The notes: generated by a model from the letters alone, not told the origin. A stretch of 10,797 bases of DNA from Baffinella frigidus (GCA_026770585.1 MU646671.1:280791-291587); one strand, 5' to 3'; shown: positions 5,418 through 10,750, counted from the first letter of the stretch. Numbers and translations are program-made.

Positions 5418-5520
5418 GCCCAAACCGCGTCGCTTGGCTCACTAAAAAAAGTTGTATTCCCAAACGGTGCATTTTCAGCCCTGAAATAATTTATAACATA
5501 ATATCTTTGGTTCGTGGCAG
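5418..5520 (+). repeat. Duplicated 3' end of intron 4 (copy used by intact E5)
   Basis: Second copy of 4803-4898, ending TTGGTTCGTGGCAG immediately before intact E5. It contains AACATAATATC, but I see no strong branch-point match. Confidence 0.75.
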
Positions 5521-5601
5521 GTGCTAGCACCCTCTGAGGATCTTTTCAATGAGATGATGGAGGCTGCGGCGCTCATACCCTCCTACGACAAGACAGACCA
5601 G
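5521..5601 (+). CDS. Exon E5 of the GT8-like gene, intact copy
   Basis: Twenty-seven codons, acceptor TTCGTGGCAG, donor CAG followed by GTGACT; phase 0 at both ends. It opens V-L-A-P-S-E-D-L-F-N-E-M and closes P-S-Y-D-K-T-D-Q. The GT8 pattern 'FNxGVMVLxPSxxxFxxM ... xSYDGxDQGFLN' is completed by E4 upstream and E6 downstream. The terminal Asp-Gln belongs to the D-Q-G motif; in glycogenin the corresponding Asp is catalytically important. Five other E5 versions lie nearby, but only this one has both a correct acceptor and a donor in phase. Confidence 0.9.
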
Positions 5602-5609
5602 GTGACTAC

Positions 5610-5814
5610 GCGGGAGGGCTAAACGTCTTATCCAGGCAACCGCGCACTCCTGGAATGCGTCTATCTAAAGTCAAAGTCAATTCTTTCCACGCATGCTCTC
5701 CAAAAGTGAACGATTCGCAGTACAAATTATTAGAAGGCTTTCTGATTATTATTTAGAAAGCCTTCTAGATTAATAGAGAGCCTCGTGGCGCCGAATGACG
5801 TTTAGTCCTCCCGC
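5610..5814. mobile_element. Family A TIR element, copy 1
   Basis: Left arm GCGGGAGGGCTAAACGTC (5610-5627); right arm GACGTTTAGTCCTCCCGC (5797-5814), complementary but for one base. It begins eight bases after the E5 donor GT, and its right end lies inside the next E5 copy. An internal hairpin (TAGAAGGCTTTCT / AGAAAGCCTTCTA) is at 5731-5767. About 205 bp, non-coding. Confidence 0.75.
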
Positions 5815-5873
5815 TCTTCAATGAGATGCTGGAGGCTGTGGCGCTCATACCCTCCTACGACAAAACGGAGCAG
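5814..5873 (+). pseudogene. E5 copy b (5' end cut by family A element)
   Basis: Twenty open codons, L-F-N-E-M-L-E-A-V-A ... S-Y-D-K-T-E-Q, donor CAG/GTGCAT kept. The first seven codons are replaced by the element. The nearest AG (GACGTTTAG) would enter in the wrong phase. Confidence 0.8.
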
Positions 5874-5891
5874 GTGCATCCCCGTAAAATT

Positions 5892-6000
5892 ATCGATTAA
5901 TTGTTTTTGGCGTAACGAAATTTACTACAGTACTGCGTTACTATTGCTTGTATGATCCGAATGTGTAGCAGATTTTGTCGCCTAAAAGCGATTAATCGAT
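5892..6000. mobile_element. Family B TIR element, copy 1
   Basis: ATCGATTAATTGTTTTTGGCG at 5892 and its imperfect complement ending ATTAATCGAT at 6000. The whole gap between E5 copy b (donor GTGCAT at 5874) and E5 copy c (6010) is this element plus a few flanking bases. Confidence 0.7.
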
Positions 6001-6009
6001 ACATGTCCG

Positions 6010-6081
6010 GTGATTGCGCCCTCTGAGGAGTTCTTCAACGAAATTGAGGCGCTCATACCCTCCTACGACAAGACAGACCAG
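6010..6081 (+). pseudogene. E5 copy c (no acceptor, nine-base internal deletion)
   Basis: V-I-A-P-S-E-E-F-F-N-E-I-E-A-L-I-P-S-Y-D then K-T-D-Q: three codons shorter than E5 but in frame, donor CAG/GTGACT kept. The base before the exon is CCG, not an AG, so ordinary splicing into it is not expected. Confidence 0.8.
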
Positions 6082-6089
6082 GTGACTAC

Positions 6090-6293
6090 GCGGGAGGGCT
6101 AAACATCTTATCCAGGCAACCGCGCACTCCTGAATGCGTCTATCTAAAGGCAAAGTCAATTCTTTCCACGCATGCTCTCCAAAAGTGAACGATTCGCAGT
6201 ACAAATTGTTAGAAGGCTTTCTAATTATTATTTAGAAAGCCTTCTAAATTAATAGAAAGACTCGTGGCGCCGAATGACGTTTAGTCCTCCCGC
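6090..6293. mobile_element. Family A TIR element, copy 2
   Basis: Near-identical to 5610-5814 at an offset of about 480 bp, so it came with the tandem duplication and not by a separate insertion. Its internal hairpin is a perfect 16-bp stem (6209-6224 with 6232-6247), where copy 1 has G-T wobbles. Confidence 0.8.
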
Positions 6294-6352
6294 TCTTCAA
6301 CGAAATGATGGAGGCTGTGGCGCTCATACCCGCCTACGACAAAACGGACCAG
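6293..6352 (+). pseudogene. E5 copy d (5' end cut by family A element)
   Basis: Twenty open codons, L-F-N-E-M-M-E-A-V-A ... A-Y-D-K-T-D-Q, donor CAG/GTGCAT. Same truncation as copy b, as expected from tandem duplication. Confidence 0.8.
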
Positions 6353-6360
6353 GTGCATCT

Positions 6361-6493
6361 CTCCGTAAACGTGTTGATTAATTGTTTTTGGCGTAACGAA
6401 ATTTACAACAGTACTGCGTTACTGTTGCTAGTATAATCCGAATGTGTAGCAAATTTCGTTGCCCAAAAACAATAAATCAATTCTTTTACGGAG
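6361..6493. mobile_element. Family B TIR element, copy 2
   Basis: Termini CTCCGTAAA and TTTTACGGAG with longer imperfect arms containing ATTAATTGTTTTTGGCG. Together with short flanks it fills 6353-6499, from GTGCAT to GATTAAG, an interval with GT and AG ends between E5 copies d and e. Confidence 0.75.
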
Positions 6494-6504
6494 ATTAAGG
6501 TGGG

Positions 6505-6564
6505 CTCTTCAATGAGATGCTGGAGGCTGCGGCGCTCATACCCTCCTACGACAAAACAGACCAG
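6505..6564 (+). pseudogene. E5 copy e (5' end lost)
   Basis: Twenty open codons, L-F-N-E-M-L-E-A-A-A ... S-Y-D-K-T-D-Q, followed by GTGAGA, the strongest donor of the set. The preceding AAG (6497-6499) would join in the wrong phase for the message. Confidence 0.8.
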
Positions 6565-6619
6565 GTGAGAGAGACCTGCATTACGAACGCGGCGGTGTAG
6601 GGCACTCGCGCAATTCCCA

Positions 6620-6658
6620 CAACTTAAGGCGCGACTCGCCAAGTCGCGCCTTAAGTTG
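6620..6658. repeat. Perfect 17-bp hairpin
   Basis: CAACTTAAGGCGCGACT (6620-6636), loop CGCCA, perfect complement 6642-6658. The left arm also occurs at about 5386-5406, where it truncates E5 copy a. Probably a foldback element end. Confidence 0.8.
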
Positions 6659-6677
6659 CCCTGTGGTGTATGGCACT

Positions 6678-6699
6678 TGGTTTTCGTGCACGAAAACCA
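6678..6699. repeat. Perfect 22-bp palindrome
   Basis: TGGTTTTCG-TGCA-CGAAAACCA with no spacer. The adjoining GATTACTACCAACCCGGCC matches, inverted, the GGCCGTGTTGGTAGTAATC stretch at about 4736-4754. Confidence 0.75.
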
Positions 6700-6731
6700 G
6701 AGAGATGTCTTGATTACTACCAACCCGGCCG

Positions 6732-6816
6732 GGTTCATACAGGGTACAAAACTGACAACTGGTATGAACCCCCCGGTGCATACATGGTATGAAGCCCCCC
6801 ATGTATGAACCCCCCG
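6732..6816. repeat. GGTATGAACCCCCC repeats
   Basis: GGTATGAACCCCCC, GGTATGAAGCCCCCC and TGTATGAACCCCCC at 6761, 6786 and 6802, with an inverted GGTTCATAC at about 6733. Confidence 0.65.
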
Positions 6817-7076
6817 CCGAGGCTTTGGTTGAGCAGATTCGGAAATGAGGCTTCCTTCCTGTTCATAACCTGTTGTATGTGCTTTCGTAACCTGTTACTG
6901 GGGGGGTTAGAAGTTGATATATCGAGTACATTTAGCTGTACATGTATATACTATATAACTACATGTATAGCGGTTCTTCTTGTTCTCCGTCTCCCTTACT
7001 CTCGAGCCTAGAAACGAGTGTGGGACCTCGTGGGAGTGCGCTTTAGTACTACCAACACGGCGGACAGACCCAATTT
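6817..7076. other. Unassigned intron 5 sequence
   Basis: No gene, exon echo or clear TIR element recognised. It contains an AT-rich stretch with TACATGTATA repeated (6937-6970) and AACCTGTT repeated (6868 and 6889). CTACCAACACGG at about 7049 is shared with 4736-4750 (inverted). Confidence 0.4.
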
Positions 7077-7217
7077 CATCTCAGAAGATAACTGAACCAG
7101 TTCCCTAATTAGCGTCTTCGTTTAATTAGGAGGCCTAGTTAGATTTACTATGCCCTAACTAATTTCTCCTATTCAACCTCCTATGAAAAGGAACTGACTC
7201 AGTAATCTTCTGAGATG
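7077..7217. mobile_element. Family H TIR element
   Basis: CATCTCAGAAGATAACTGA (7077-7095) and its complement ending CTTCTGAGATG at 7217, 18 of 19 matching, with weaker pairing inward (CAGTTCC / GGAACTG). About 141 bp, non-coding. Confidence 0.7.
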
Positions 7218-7263
7218 ACATTAGTCGTGCTATTGCTCCGGTAGGGGTTCCTCCTTCTTTTCT

Positions 7264-7330
7264 GGTACTAACTCGTCAACTTTTGCCACTGTGTCATTCT
7301 TTCCGGTACTAGACCGTCAACTTTTGGCAG
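7264..7330 (+). promoter_or_regulatory. Repeated 3' splice-site module before E6 copy a
   Basis: Two units of GGTACTAA.C.GTCAACTTTTG about 41 bp apart: TACTAAC at 7266-7272 matches the yeast branch-point consensus exactly, followed by a weaker TACTAGA at 7307. The second unit ends CTTTTGGCAG, the acceptor. The same module precedes the other E6 copies. Confidence 0.6.
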
Positions 7331-7363
7331 GGGTTCCTCAACGAGTTCTTCGAGGGGTGGTAG
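7331..7363 (+). pseudogene. E6 copy a (stop after ten codons)
   Basis: G-F-L-N-E-F-F-E-G-W then TAG. The acceptor TTTTGGCAG is intact, but the exon departs from the intact sequence at TGGTAGGC and no donor follows. Confidence 0.8.
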
Positions 7364-7488
7364 GCAACGGCGAATTCGGGAATCTGTCCAAAGTTGATTC
7401 TCACCCGGGAAACACGCCAAAAGTCAGCAAATCTCACCCGAAAATCCGGGCGGAAAGGGCGACGGTGGCTGCCCACTTCTGAATCACC

Positions 7489-7571
7489 TCTAAGCGATAA
7501 GACCTAGGACCCTACGGTAGGCAACCCGTTGGGACATAGGGGGGTTCCTACGGATAAGGTAACGGAAACGC
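7489..7571 (-). mobile_element. Family C element, inverted partial copy
   Basis: The reverse complement matches the interior of 1101-1262, from CCGTTACCTTATCCGTAGG to the CTTATCGCTTAG segment. Both TIR ends are missing. Confidence 0.7.
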
Positions 7572-7730
7572 ACGCCCCCCACTTAGCAGCGGCCGAGTTC
7601 CTTTCCCCTCGGATATCCGGGGGAAATGCGGTTACAATCCAATGCACATGGATAAGATTCTAGTACAAATAGTTTAGACGGACTGTATCCGTGAAGCCCT
7701 GGTGGCTGCTGAGTGGAAGTGGATTGGCCC
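7572..7730. other. Unassigned intron 5 sequence
   Basis: No repeat or exon piece recognised, except that GGCAGGGGTTCAACG at 7731-7745 looks like a shrunken E6 start with its acceptor. Confidence 0.4.
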
Positions 7731-7745
7731 GGCAGGGGTTCAACG

Positions 7746-7833
7746 GCAAAAGTTGACCGTACCGGTACTAAATCGGCAACTTTTGGCAGGGGTTCCTCAA
7801 CGAGTTCTCACGGGGCGGTGGGCGCACCTCCAA
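7746..7833 (+). pseudogene. E6 copy b with its splice module (frameshifted)
   Basis: GCAAAAGTTGACCG pairs with CGGCAACTTTTGGC around a loop holding TACTAAA. The acceptor GGCAG ends at 7789. The exon from 7790 reads G-F-L-N-E-F, then one base is missing relative to intact E6 (GTTCTCACGGGG), so the frame is lost. It leaves the exon after CACCTCC. Confidence 0.75.
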
Positions 7834-7846
7834 GAATAAAACCATG

Positions 7847-7971
7847 GCAAAAGTTGACCATGCTCGTACTAAATCGTCACCTTTTGTCATTGCTCCATTC
7901 TTTGCCCGTAATAAACTGTCAACTTTTGGCACGGGTTTCTCAGCGAGTTCTTCGCGGGTCGCCGGGTGTGA
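7847..7971 (+). pseudogene. E6 copy c with its splice module (acceptor lost, stop)
   Basis: Module with CAAAAGTTGAC, TACTAAA and a second unit, but the acceptor has become GGCAC instead of GGCAG. The exon from 7933 reads G-F-L-S-E-F-F-A-G-R-R-V then TGA. GAGGACCGGGTCCG follows and recurs at about 10491-10504. Confidence 0.75.
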
Positions 7972-7990
7972 GGACCGGGTCCGAAGGCGG

Positions 7991-8150
7991 GAGGATTCTA
8001 TCTTCCAACTGACATTATATCTTCCAACTGACACACGCGGAAGGATTCTATCTTCCAACTGACATTATATCTTCCAACTGACACACGCGGAAGGATTCTG
8101 TCTTCCAACTGACACACGCGGGAGGATTCTATCTTCCAACCGACATTCCT
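7991..8150. repeat. 50-bp tandem repeat (GGATTCTATCTTCCAACTGACA)
   Basis: AGGATTCT starts at 7992, 8042, 8092 and 8123 (periods 50, 50, 31). Each unit contains one or two TATCTTCCAACTGACA subunits. There are no unique spacers, so it is not CRISPR-like. Lies between E6 copies c and d. Confidence 0.85.
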
Positions 8151-8163
8151 GCCGGTCCGGCAG

Positions 8164-8205
8164 GGGTTCCTCACCGAGTTTTTCGCGGGGCGGTGGGCGC
8201 ACCTC
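8164..8205 (+). pseudogene. E6 copy d (3' end lost)
   Basis: G-F-L-T-E-F-F-A-G-R-W-A-H-L after CCGGCAG, then CAAGAATTAAACC instead of the exon end. Open but without a donor. The CACCTCCAAGAAT departure is shared with copy b (7833), so b and d derive from one truncated ancestor. Confidence 0.8.
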
Positions 8206-8222
8206 CAAGAATTAAACCATGG

Positions 8223-8348
8223 CAAAAGTTGGCCATGCTGGTACTAAATCGTCAACTTTTGCCGCTGTGTCGTTCTTTTCCGGTACTAAACCGTCAACTT
8301 TTGCCACAGTTTCAGTATTTCCGGTACTCAACCGGCAACTTTTGGCAG
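8223..8348 (+). promoter_or_regulatory. Triplicated 3' splice-site module before intact E6
   Basis: TACTAAA at about 8242 and 8284 and TACTCAA at about 8324, each followed by GTCAACTTTTG or GGCAACTTTTGG, at about 41-bp spacing. The last ends TTTTGGCAG at 8348, directly before E6. From the last TACTCAA to the AG is about 20 nt, a normal branch-point distance. Confidence 0.6.
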
Positions 8349-8419
8349 GGGTTCCTCAACGAGTTCTTTGCGGGGCGGTGGGCGCACCTCCCCTACACCT
8401 ACAACTTCCTCAAAGACAG
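8349..8419 (+). CDS. Exon E6 of the GT8-like gene, intact copy
   Basis: Twenty-three codons plus two bases: G-F-L-N-E-F-F-A-G-R-W-A-H-L, then P-Y-T-Y-N-F-L-K-D, ending GACAG followed by GTTACT (phase 2). Joined to E5 it gives D-Q-G-F-L-N-E-F-F, a GT8 hallmark (glycogenin: DQGxLNTFF). H-L-P-Y-T-Y-N-F matches the family's 'LPFxYN' strand. It is the only E6 version with acceptor, full length and donor. Confidence 0.9.
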
Positions 8420-8529
8420 GTTACTAGCTCCCCACTGCAAAAGTTGACGGACTATTCTCAAGTTGACATGTCCCGGGTTTGTACCCCCATTCGAGGGTGT
8501 GTACCTCCTCCACACACCACACAGTCCCC

Positions 8530-8580
8530 ACAGCGGGCTACGAAGGGACTAGCTCCCCCACACACTGGGCTTCGAAGGAA
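8530..8580. mobile_element. Family C end fragments
   Basis: CCACAGCGGGCTACGAAGG and CACACTGGGCTTCGAAGG resemble the two TIR ends of family C in tandem, without the interior. Probably decayed remains. Confidence 0.45.
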
Positions 8581-8619
8581 ATTTCGTCCAGAAATCAGGT
8601 CGAAATATCGGTTAATAAG

Positions 8620-8690
8620 ACCTACAACTTCCTCAAAGACAGGTTACTAGCTCCTCACTGCAAAGACAGGTTACTAGCTCATCATTGCAT
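8620..8690 (+). pseudogene. Repeated E6 3' ends with donors
   Basis: 8620-8642 repeats T-Y-N-F-L-K-D-(AG) followed by GTTACTAGCTC. AAAGACAG/GTTACTAGCTC occurs again at 8662. Three copies of the same exon-intron junction, counting intact E6, support the chosen E6 donor. Confidence 0.75.
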
Positions 8691-8726
8691 TGCAAAAGTT
8701 GACGGGTTTGCACCTGTATCGTCAAC

Positions 8727-8840
8727 TACCCGGGAGGGCTAAGCCTCAAATGGCTCCAATTACGCACTCCTCCGGTGCAGCCATCCATTATCAACATCAT
8801 GTTTTCCCTTCAATTTTCTCCAAAAGTGGATGATTGTGGT
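8727..8840. mobile_element. Decayed family A element
   Basis: CCCGGGAGGGCTAAGCCTC, TACGCACTCCTCCGG and CTCCAAAAGTGGATGATTG align loosely with successive parts of 5610-5710. The right end is not identified. Confidence 0.45.
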
Positions 8841-8884
8841 ACCTTCTTTTTACAATTTTTCATTTTCAAAATACCGTTGGGTGT

Positions 8885-8926
8885 TTTAAAACGAATCGAA
8901 TTTAAAACGAAGCGATTCGTTTTAAA
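8885..8926. repeat. 14-bp hairpin TTTAAAACGAATCG
   Basis: Left arm 8885-8898, right arm 8913-8926, perfect complement with a 14-base loop that itself contains TTTAAAACGAA. Confidence 0.7.
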
Positions 8927-8975
8927 CCCGCGTAGAACGTCTGGCATTTGTTTTGTTGTTTTCGTGTTAATAGGG

Positions 8976-9130
8976 TAACGGGCTGAAAACCGGGTAGTTA
9001 AGCCTACGGTAGTACCTACGGTAGGCCGTAGGGCCCTAGGGGGGGTCCTATGAAACATTAGGTCCTAGGGGCCCTACGGCCTACCGTAGGCAATACCGTA
9101 GGCCTGACTACCCGGTTTTCAAATCCGTTA
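8976..9130. mobile_element. Family E palindromic TIR element, complete
   Basis: TAACGGGCTGAAAACCGGG at the left; the right arm complement begins TAACGGATTTGAAAACCGGG. The arms extend about 65 bp, leaving a very short centre (CCTAGGGGGGGTCC). Nearly the whole element is one palindrome. Confidence 0.8.
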
Positions 9131-9223
9131 TCTTATAAGTGTGGTCAAGAGATGAATTGACGATACACTTCGCCAGCATCGTCCACTTTTGGCCAGTTTC
9201 GTCAACTTTGGGCGTCTTTCCAG

Positions 9224-9290
9224 GGGGAACGCTTCCTGACCACTTCGACAACTTTGTGCAAAGTCACCTGGACCAAGTCTCCGTGCCTTC
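9224..9290 (+). pseudogene. E7 copy a (phase shifted at acceptor, 3' end lost)
   Basis: After CTTTCCAG it reads, in the E7 frame, G-T-L-P-D-H-F-D-N-F-V-Q-S-H-L-D-Q-V-S-V and then diverges. Several differences from the intact E7 are synonymous (CCT/CCG, GAC/GAT, CTG/TTG). One G fewer after the acceptor puts it out of phase with E6. Confidence 0.7.
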
Positions 9291-9412
9291 TCGTGCCCAT
9301 CTTTCCCCAACCAAGTCTGCGTCGCGAAGACAACAAAAAAATGGCAAAAGTTATCGGGTGTGTACCAGTATCGTTAACTTTTGTCCTTGCTAACACATGA
9401 GGGACACTCCAG

Positions 9413-9508
9413 GGGGGCGCTTCCGGATCGTTTCGACAACTTTGTGCAAAGTCACTTGGACCAAGTCTTCGTGCTCCACATCGTCGGAGAGAAGCCTTGG
9501 CACTGCCG
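9413..9508 (+). CDS. Exon E7 of the GT8-like gene (HIVGEKPW motif)
   Basis: One base, 31 codons and two bases. Acceptor ACACTCCAG, with a CTAAC branch-point-like sequence about 20 nt upstream (about 9390-9394); donor CCG/GTTTGA. The phase fits E6 (AG + G). It reads G-A-L-P-D-R-F-D-N-F-V-Q-S-H-L-D-Q, then V-F-V-L-H-I-V-G-E-K-P-W-H-C. 'HxxGxxKPW' is the GT8 C-terminal signature; the His is the third Mn2+ ligand in glycogenin. A shorter exon starting at 9452 (CAAAG acceptor) is also in phase and corresponds to copy d, but the longer form better fits the usual spacing between YNF and LHIVG. If not spliced at CCG, a stop follows after D-P. Confidence 0.85.
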
Positions 9509-9516
9509 GTTTGACC

Positions 9517-9580
9517 CCTAACCCCTGAACCCTAAACCCTGAACCCTATGTCCCTACGGCTGGCCTACCGTAGGGTCCTG
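9517..9580. repeat. Telomere-like tract and family C fragment after E7
   Basis: CCCTAACCCCTGAACCCTAAACCC, then TATGTCCCTACGGCTGGCCTACCGTAGGGTCCT, an interior piece of family C. Confidence 0.65.
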
Positions 9581-9664
9581 TGAATTATGGATTATGGATT
9601 AAGTTGACGGTTTTGGATTGAGTTGACGGTCTTGTACAAGTCTTGTCAACTTTTGGCGTGGCAC

Positions 9665-9717
9665 TTGGACCAAGTCTTCGTGCTCCACATTGTCGGGGAG
9701 AAGCCCTGGCACTGCCG
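9665..9717 (+). pseudogene. E7 copy c (5' end lost)
   Basis: L-D-Q-V-F-V-L-H-I-V-G-E-K-P-W-H-C plus CG, donor CCG/GTCCGT. Preceded by GTCAACTTTTGGCGTGGCAC with no AG at the right place. The change CCT to CCC (Pro) is synonymous, as are several others. Confidence 0.8.
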
Positions 9718-9819
9718 GTCCGTTACCTTATCCGTAGGAACCCCCGTAGGTCCCTACGGATTGCCTACCGTAGGGTCCCAGGTCTCATCGCTTATGGTTT
9801 ATTCAAAATCCCTTCGAAG
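9718..9819 (+). mobile_element. Family C element filling a GT-AG interval between E7 copies
   Basis: Starts GTCCGTTACCTTATCCGTAGG and ends CCCTTCGAAG. It is the interior and right part of family C without its left TIR. It occupies exactly the space from the donor of E7 copy c to the start of E7 copy d, with GT at one edge and AG at the other, 102 bp. Confidence 0.75.
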
Positions 9820-9876
9820 TCACCTGGACCAAATGTTCGCGCTCCACATCGTCGGGGAGAAGCCTTGGCACTGCCG
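9820..9876 (+). pseudogene. E7 copy d (short, splice-competent)
   Basis: T + C-A-C..., reading H-L-D-Q-M-F-A-L-H-I-V-G-E-K-P-W-H-C plus CG: 57 bases, a multiple of three, phase 2 at both ends, acceptor TTCGAAG, donor CCG/GTTCTA. It lacks the first 39 bases of E7. It could be an alternative last-motif exon (V to M and V to A against E7) or a recent duplicate. Confidence 0.65.
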
Positions 9877-9883
9877 GTTCTAA

Positions 9884-10037
9884 CCCCTAAACCCTGAACC
9901 CTAAAACCAAACCCCTAAACCCCACTCCCCAAACCCTGAACCCTAAAACCTAAACCCTAAACCCCAAACCCCAAACCCCAAACCCTAAACCCTAAACCCT
10001 AAACCCTAAACCCTAAACCCTAAACCCTAAACCCTAA
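9884..10037. repeat. Longest telomeric array in the window
   Basis: Variant units followed by about ten near-perfect CCCTAAA units (9977-10037). More than 700 bp of non-telomeric sequence follows, so it is interstitial. It sits just after the donor of E7 copy d. Confidence 0.9.
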
Positions 10038-10100
10038 GCCCTGAACGCACTGGCGGTGCGTCCCAGAGTCCATCCTCGCGAGAATGCTGGAGGATCCTAT

Positions 10101-10260
10101 CCACACGGTGGGCTACGAAGGGGTTTTCGGCCCAAATCGGGCCACCTTTCTGTTACCGTATCCGTAGGAACCCCCCTAAGACCCTACAGGTTGCCTACCG
10201 TAGGGTCCTAGGTCTTATCGCTTAGGGTTATTCAAAACCGCTTTGAAATTCGCTGTGTGG
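10101..10260. mobile_element. Family C TIR element, second complete copy
   Basis: CCACACGGTGGGCTACGAAGG at the left and ATTCGCTGTGTGG at the right, 160 bp. Clearly homologous to 1101-1262 throughout. No target-site duplication seen. Confidence 0.75.
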
Positions 10261-10292
10261 CTGGACGCGTCTTGGCACAAAACTTGCAATAG
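10261..10292 (+). repeat. Duplicated unassigned segment, copy 1
   Basis: CTGGACGCGTCTTGGCACAA to AATAG, followed by GTGACT. It matches 10443-10474 over 32 bases with no length change; both end AG followed by GTG, like an exon-donor junction. The frame is uncertain and one frame here has a stop. It could be part of a C-terminal exon, but I do not recognise it. Confidence 0.4.
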
Positions 10293-10363
10293 GTGACTTT
10301 ACAACCCGTCTGGCACATCACGCCGATTCGCCCGGGGCTCTAAAAAATACCGTTTGGGCCATT

Positions 10364-10523
10364 CCTGAGGCGGGCCCATCCCACACTAATCCTGAGGCGG
10401 GCCCATCATCATGCAGAAAGCCTACGCCAGCGGTGCACTTATCTGGACGCGACTTGGTGCAACATTTACACGAGGTGGCTCTGAGGATTGTGAGGACCGG
10501 GTCCGGGATGGGCCCGCCTCAGG
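10364..10523. repeat. CCTGAGGCGGGCCCATC direct and inverted repeats
   Basis: Direct copies at 10364-10380 and 10391-10407, with an exact inverted copy at 10507-10523. The inverted pair encloses the second copy of the unassigned segment. GTGACTTTACAAYCCGTCTGGC also occurs twice (10293 and 10562). Confidence 0.75.
10443..10474 (+). repeat. Duplicated unassigned segment, copy 2
   Basis: CTGGACGCGACTTGGTGCAA to CACGAG, followed by GTGGCT. An AG (ACGCCAG) about 14 bases upstream would let it join E7 in phase. The product seen in that frame has no clear family match. Confidence 0.35.
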
Positions 10524-10639
10524 GGGAAAGGGCTCCAAGGTTGGGTCATTGGGTCCTCACAGTGACTTTACAATCCGTCTGGCCAGGGACGATCGGGAGT
10601 GCAACGTGCTGGGCCGCCTTTCGCCTAGGTGTGTGCTTT

Positions 10640-10717
10640 TTTCCCCTTCTTCTTCTTCTTTATTACTTCTTCTTCTTCTTCTTCTTCTTTATTACTTCTT
10701 CTTCTTCTTCTTCTTCT

Positions 10718-10750
<33 letters not shown>

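Noticed and set aside
3279-5520. Introns 3 and 4 having the same length (1103 nt each)
   Set aside because: Their contents are unrelated apart from generic repeats, so the match is treated as coincidence.
6403-6802. Minus-strand ORFs of 73-111 residues
   Set aside because: They span a family B element, an E5 copy in antisense and perfect hairpins. No recognisable protein.
7991-8150. CRISPR array
   Set aside because: The units are contiguous with no unique spacers, in a eukaryotic intron-like context.
8775-9058. ORFs on both strands around the 14-bp hairpin
   Set aside because: They overlap a palindrome and the family E element, and no family resemblance was seen.
9884-10037. A true chromosome end
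   Set aside because: Well over 700 bp of unrelated sequence follows and similar arrays recur throughout the window, so it is interstitial.
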